A stretch of DNA of 57,056 nucleotides, taken from contig QCRB01000006.1 of assembly GCA_003209425.1 (NCBI GenBank), positions 1 to 57,056 of the forward strand, read 5' to 3'. Shown piece after piece: positions 54,640-57,056 of this stretch. The notes beneath the pieces were generated by a model. The model saw only the letters and a list, made by a program, of their open reading frames with translations. It searched no databases and was not told where the DNA came from. The translations under genes and the position numbers were made by a program. The number at the start of each line of letters is the position of its first letter. Within the stretch, counting starts at the first letter, position 1. Source of the DNA: Prochlorococcus sp. AG-459-E08 (GTDB lineage: Bacteria > Cyanobacteriota > Cyanobacteriia > PCC-6307 > Cyanobiaceae).

Positions 54640-54795
54640 TTAATTACTTGCATCAGGAACAAATCTTAAAGCAATGAATAGCAAACTTCCAGCGCCAGCT
54701 ATAGCTGCAGCTACTAATCCAAAATCTGTAGGGATTGTGCGAGATGCAAAAATTAATGATGCAAATGTAATATCCATAATGAAATTTAAACTCAT
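54640..54795 (-). CDS. 51-residue single-TM protein
   Basis: A frame from ATG 54795 (or the in-frame ATG 54777, six codons in) to TAA at 54640. The core T-D-F-G-L-V-A-A-A-I-A-G-A-G-S-L-L-F-I-A-L-R-F-V forms one membrane helix, followed by a short tail P-D-A-S-N. The clean frame and small photosystem-like design suggest a real gene, but no family is recognised. Confidence 0.6.
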   Translation of the reverse strand: MSLNFIMDITFASLIFASRTIPTDFGLVAAAIAGAGSLLFIALRFVPDASN

Positions 54796-54965
54796 TTAAT
54801 AAATTCAGTAATAGCTTAACAAAACCTTCTTACAGAACAGAGTAGATAAATAAAATGTAAATAAAATTTTATATGTTTTTATTTTATATAAATGGCACAA
54901 TTCTTTAGATAAGGGTTACAAATTAAGAAAATAGGGTCTAATCTTAAAATAAATAAGTTTACATA

Positions 54966-55427
54966 ATGGAGACTTACCATCCTCCCAAAGAAGTAGAAGA
55001 AAAAGAAGATAACTCTGAACTTCCTGAACAAGAAGTTATCTTGGAAAAGTGGTTACTTGAAAAAATTGACAGTTTAATACCTTTAATAAGAGAAAAATGG
55101 CCTACCATTGCTCAACAAACAATTGAAGCCACAAAAGGGAGTATTGATGATTTAGTTGAAGTCATAGCTAACCATAGTGGAACCTCAGCAATTAGAATAA
55201 AAAGCCAACTATTTGAAATCATTGATTCAATAAGAGAAAACAATTGGGAGATTTCAGAAAAAATTGAACCTATTGAGAGTCAATTAGAAGAGTTATTAGA
55301 AGAACTTAACAATACTCTTAGACCAAAAATAGAAAGTCCAATAAGAAAAAAACCACTATTATCTATTGCCATTGCAACTGGTATTGGTTTTCTCATAGGA
55401 ACTCTTCTAAACAGTGGCAGAAAATAA
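54966..55427 (+). CDS. YqjD/DUF883-like membrane-anchored protein
   Basis: A 153-residue protein: an acidic N-terminus, amphipathic helices in the middle (A-Q-Q-T-I-E-A-T-K-G-S-I-D-D-L, L-E-E-L-L-E-E-L-N), then R-K-K-P-L-L-S-I-A-I-A-T-G-I-G-F-L-I-G, a single C-terminal membrane helix with a basic flank. This resembles the layout of ElaB/YqjD/DUF883 proteins, which bind ribosomes at the membrane in E. coli; that function is only inferred. The next gene begins 1 nt after the stop. Confidence 0.7.
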   Translation: METYHPPKEVEEKEDNSELPEQEVILEKWLLEKIDSLIPLIREKWPTIAQQTIEATKGSIDDLVEVIANHSGTSAIRIKSQLFEIIDSIRENNWEISEKIEPIESQLEELLEELNNTLRPKIESPIRKKPLLSIAIATGIGFLIGTLLNSGRK

Positions 55428-55428
55428 T

Positions 55429-55815
55429 ATGGAAAAACCTAAAAATAAAAACTTTGCAAATACAGCATCAAGAATTTCGGCTATCGCAAGTTCAGTGATG
55501 GATTTGCATGTAAGAATAGCTCTTCAAGAAGTAGATAGAGAAAAAAGAAGATTAATTAGCGGTGGAATATTTTTGGCAATTGGAAGCATATTATTATTAT
55601 TATCACTAATTTGCATCCATATTATTTTTTATCTTATTCTAACAAAATATAATAATTGGAATATTGAATATAATTTATTAATAATAATATTTATCGATTT
55701 ATTGCTTGCAGGCTTAAGTTTGAAGCTTGGAGGGAAATTAGCCAAGGGACCCTATCTTCCTCAAACATTAGAAGGTTTAGGCAAGACAACAAAGGCCGTT
55801 TTAGGCAAAAAATAA
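55429..55815 (+). CDS. Phage-holin-superfamily (YqjE/DUF1469) membrane protein
   Basis: About 128 residues from ATG 55429; GTG 55414 would add five residues and overlap the gene before by 14 nt. Two membrane helices (about residues 48-70 and 80-98) with a loop N-W-N-I-E-Y follow an amphipathic N-terminus (M-D-L-H-V-R-I-A-L-Q-E-V-D-R-E-K-R-R). The L-A-G-L-S-L-K-L-G-G-K-L and basic C-terminal segments fit YqjE/holin-X. In this housekeeping setting it is not a prophage gene. It pairs with the YqjD-like gene upstream. Confidence 0.75.
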   Translation: MEKPKNKNFANTASRISAIASSVMDLHVRIALQEVDREKRRLISGGIFLAIGSILLLLSLICIHIIFYLILTKYNNWNIEYNLLIIIFIDLLLAGLSLKLGGKLAKGPYLPQTLEGLGKTTKAVLGKK

Positions 55816-55816
55816 A

Positions 55817-56941
55817 TTACCTTATTAAATACTTTATCCATCTACAATCTATCCCCCCATTACTAACAGGAATTTTCAATGAAGATTTCATTTTTAAATA
55901 TTTTGTTAATTTTGGATTTCCACTTAGAAGCCAAAATTCCCAACCTGAAAAATTATTCTTTAAGTAGATTCCCATTTGTTCATATAAACTAATCAATTCA
56001 TTTTCATCGCCCAATTTCTTGCCATATGGAGGATTACATATAATGATCCCAGGTGTGTATCTTAATTGGAGTTCTAAAAAATCATCATTTATAAGTTCAA
56101 TGTAATTTTCGAGTCCAGCCAATGATATGTTCACATTCGCCTGCTCAAAAACCTTTTTATTAATTTCGCAGCCTATTATTGTTGGTAATTTTTCATAATT
56201 TATAATTTTATTTTTTGCTTTATTTTTTTCCTTAAGATAAATATCTTGCCTAAAATCCAGCCAATTCTCAAAAAGATATACTTGATCAATATTTATAGGC
56301 ACTTTGAGAAATTGATTTACTGCCTCAATTAAAAAAGTTCCTGAACCGCACATAAAATCAATTAATGGGACTTTGCCATTCCATTGAGTAATATTTATCA
56401 ATCCAGATGCTAAATTTTCTTTTAATGGAGCATTTCCAACTGCTGGTCTATAACCTCGTTTATGTAAACTTTCCAAACTACTTTGAAGACTGATAATTGC
56501 TTTATTATTATTTAGATGAAGATGAATTATAAAATCAGGATTATCTAAAGAAATATTTGATCTTTTATTCCAAACTGCCTGTTGCAAATCAGTTATAGAA
56601 TTTTTTACTTCAAGAGCAGTAAAATGTGTATGACTTAAAGAAGATGTTCTCCCAGTTACTTGAACATTAAACGTTTTTTCAAAGTGCAACCAATTTAACC
56701 AATCAAATGAATCTCTAACACCCTCATATAAAGATTGCTTGTCATAGCAATTAAAAGTTGCAATTTCTCTATAAAAACGAAAAGCCAATCTGGAATAGAA
56801 ATGAACTCTATAAAAAGTTTCAAAATCACATTCAAAATTTATAAATCTTTTATAAGTATTAATGTTAAAGCCACCTAAATTTGAAATTTCTTCAGCTAAA
56901 GATTTCTCTAGTCCCTCTGGAGCTGATGCAACTACATTCAT
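55817..56941 (-). CDS. THUMP-domain N6-/N2-type RNA methyltransferase (RlmL-like)
   Basis: A 374-residue protein, starting M-N-V-V-A-S-A-P-E-G-L-E; the frame extends 11 residues upstream to 56974, but the ATG at 56941 fits the family start. A THUMP domain (~40-155) precedes a Rossmann methyltransferase with F-M-C-G-S-G-T-F near 195 (SAM loop) and the catalytic N-P-P-Y-G near 305. Members methylate 23S rRNA guanine or adenine; the exact target is not settled. Confidence 0.85.
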   Translation of the reverse strand: MNVVASAPEGLEKSLAEEISNLGGFNINTYKRFINFECDFETFYRVHFYSRLAFRFYREIATFNCYDKQSLYEGVRDSFDWLNWLHFEKTFNVQVTGRTSSLSHTHFTALEVKNSITDLQQAVWNKRSNISLDNPDFIIHLHLNNNKAIISLQSSLESLHKRGYRPAVGNAPLKENLASGLINITQWNGKVPLIDFMCGSGTFLIEAVNQFLKVPINIDQVYLFENWLDFRQDIYLKEKNKAKNKIINYEKLPTIIGCEINKKVFEQANVNISLAGLENYIELINDDFLELQLRYTPGIIICNPPYGKKLGDENELISLYEQMGIYLKNNFSGWEFWLLSGNPKLTKYLKMKSSLKIPVSNGGIDCRWIKYLIR

Positions 56942-57002
56942 ATACGATAAAACTTTATAAAAAAAACTATTCAATACTTATTTTGCCTGTCAGAATATAA
57001 AT

Positions 57003-57056
57003 GTCCAATTGGACTAGGTGATCTCAACCGATGTTTCGGACAGCGGTTCGATTCCG
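57003..57056 (+). ncRNA. ssrA: Transfer-messenger RNA, acceptor (3') piece of a permuted gene, cut by window edge
   Basis: C-C-G-A-T-G-T-T-T-C-G-G-A-C (57028-57041) followed by stem AGCGG, loop TTCGATT and the start of the opposite strand at 57054 is the 3' tRNA-like end of tmRNA. A one-piece gene would have its tag region and pseudoknots some 250-300 nt upstream. That space is filled by the opposite-strand methyltransferase gene, so the two-piece permuted form is indicated. The 5' end is approximate; it may begin slightly before 57003. Confidence 0.72.

Noticed and set aside
55429-55815. Prophage signal from the holin-like protein
   Set aside because: No other phage gene, integrase or att site nearby; the family has non-phage YqjE members and the context is housekeeping.
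1-57056. CRISPR arrays, insertion sequences, integrases or toxin-antitoxin pairs
   Set aside because: None were seen on reading both strands; the ribbon-helix-helix protein has no adjacent toxin gene.

Overview
The window is strongly A+T-rich, densely packed bacterial DNA. It carries genes typical of an oxygenic cyanobacterium: psbX, petL, two Hli-type chlorophyll-binding proteins, Ycf66, a CRR7-family NDH-1 protein, DUF751/Ycf33, sufBCDS and many cyanobacteria-only families (DUF3120, DUF4346, DUF4912, DUF2973, TIGR03279). Very short intergenic spaces, many 1-14 nt overlaps, few Shine-Dalgarno sites, small proteins and a tmRNA acceptor piece with no tag region upstream point to a high-light-type Prochlorococcus (inference from gene content and composition; no database search was run). 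No transposase, integrase, phage module or CRISPR array was seen, and no stretch over 300 bases lacks a gene. The longest gaps, 33805-34073 and 47805-48062, hold no convincing gene.

Layout. 1-2.9 kb: the edge of an unknown gene, rbfA, DUF751, a GST, a secreted DUF6816-like protein, CRR7 and aroK. 3-6.3 kb: a tandem 6-pyruvoyl-tetrahydropterin-synthase-like protein translationally coupled to a RibD-C reductase, a COG3146 acyltransferase, DUF4346 and the tiny petL. 6.3-11.2 kb: rimO, a VKOR-thioredoxin fusion, nadB and DUF3120. 11.3-16.5 kb: a tightly packed run of TIGR03279 radical SAM protein, TolC, inositol monophosphatase, BrkB and a zinc-ribbon membrane protein, then a minus-strand hli operon. 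17.3-21.7 kb: an HtrA protease, an ABC-F ATPase and several very small genes (a twin-CX3C peptide, a one-TM protein, a Nif11-like protein, a ribbon-helix-helix protein).

21.7-25.6 kb: a KtrA/KtrB/SLC13-RCK ion transport cluster. 25.7-32.7 kb: NDH-2, cysH, coaX, a PrxQ-type peroxiredoxin, a phosphopantetheinyl transferase, rarA and pgm. 32.7-39.2 kb: DUF4912, an unknown gene divergent from suf, then sufB-sufC-sufD-sufS. 39.2-46.4 kb: an S9 peptidase, def, a HIT protein, an SbmA-type ABC transporter, an Hli protein, Ycf66, psbX and YggT. 46.4-57 kb: accC, tRNA-Leu(AAG), an LpxB-like glycosyltransferase, a PRC-barrel protein, smc, a LigD-phosphoesterase-like protein, a YqjD/YqjE-like pair, a THUMP-methyltransferase and the start of the permuted tmRNA.

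Most of the window is core housekeeping and photosynthesis-support content. I found no exotic defence or biosynthetic system. The best leads are the half-degenerate tandem pterin synthase with its coupled reductase, the twin-CX3C microprotein, the Nif11-like protein ending in a double glycine, the repeat pair in front of the ribbon-helix-helix gene, and the stand-alone LigD-phosphoesterase-like protein.
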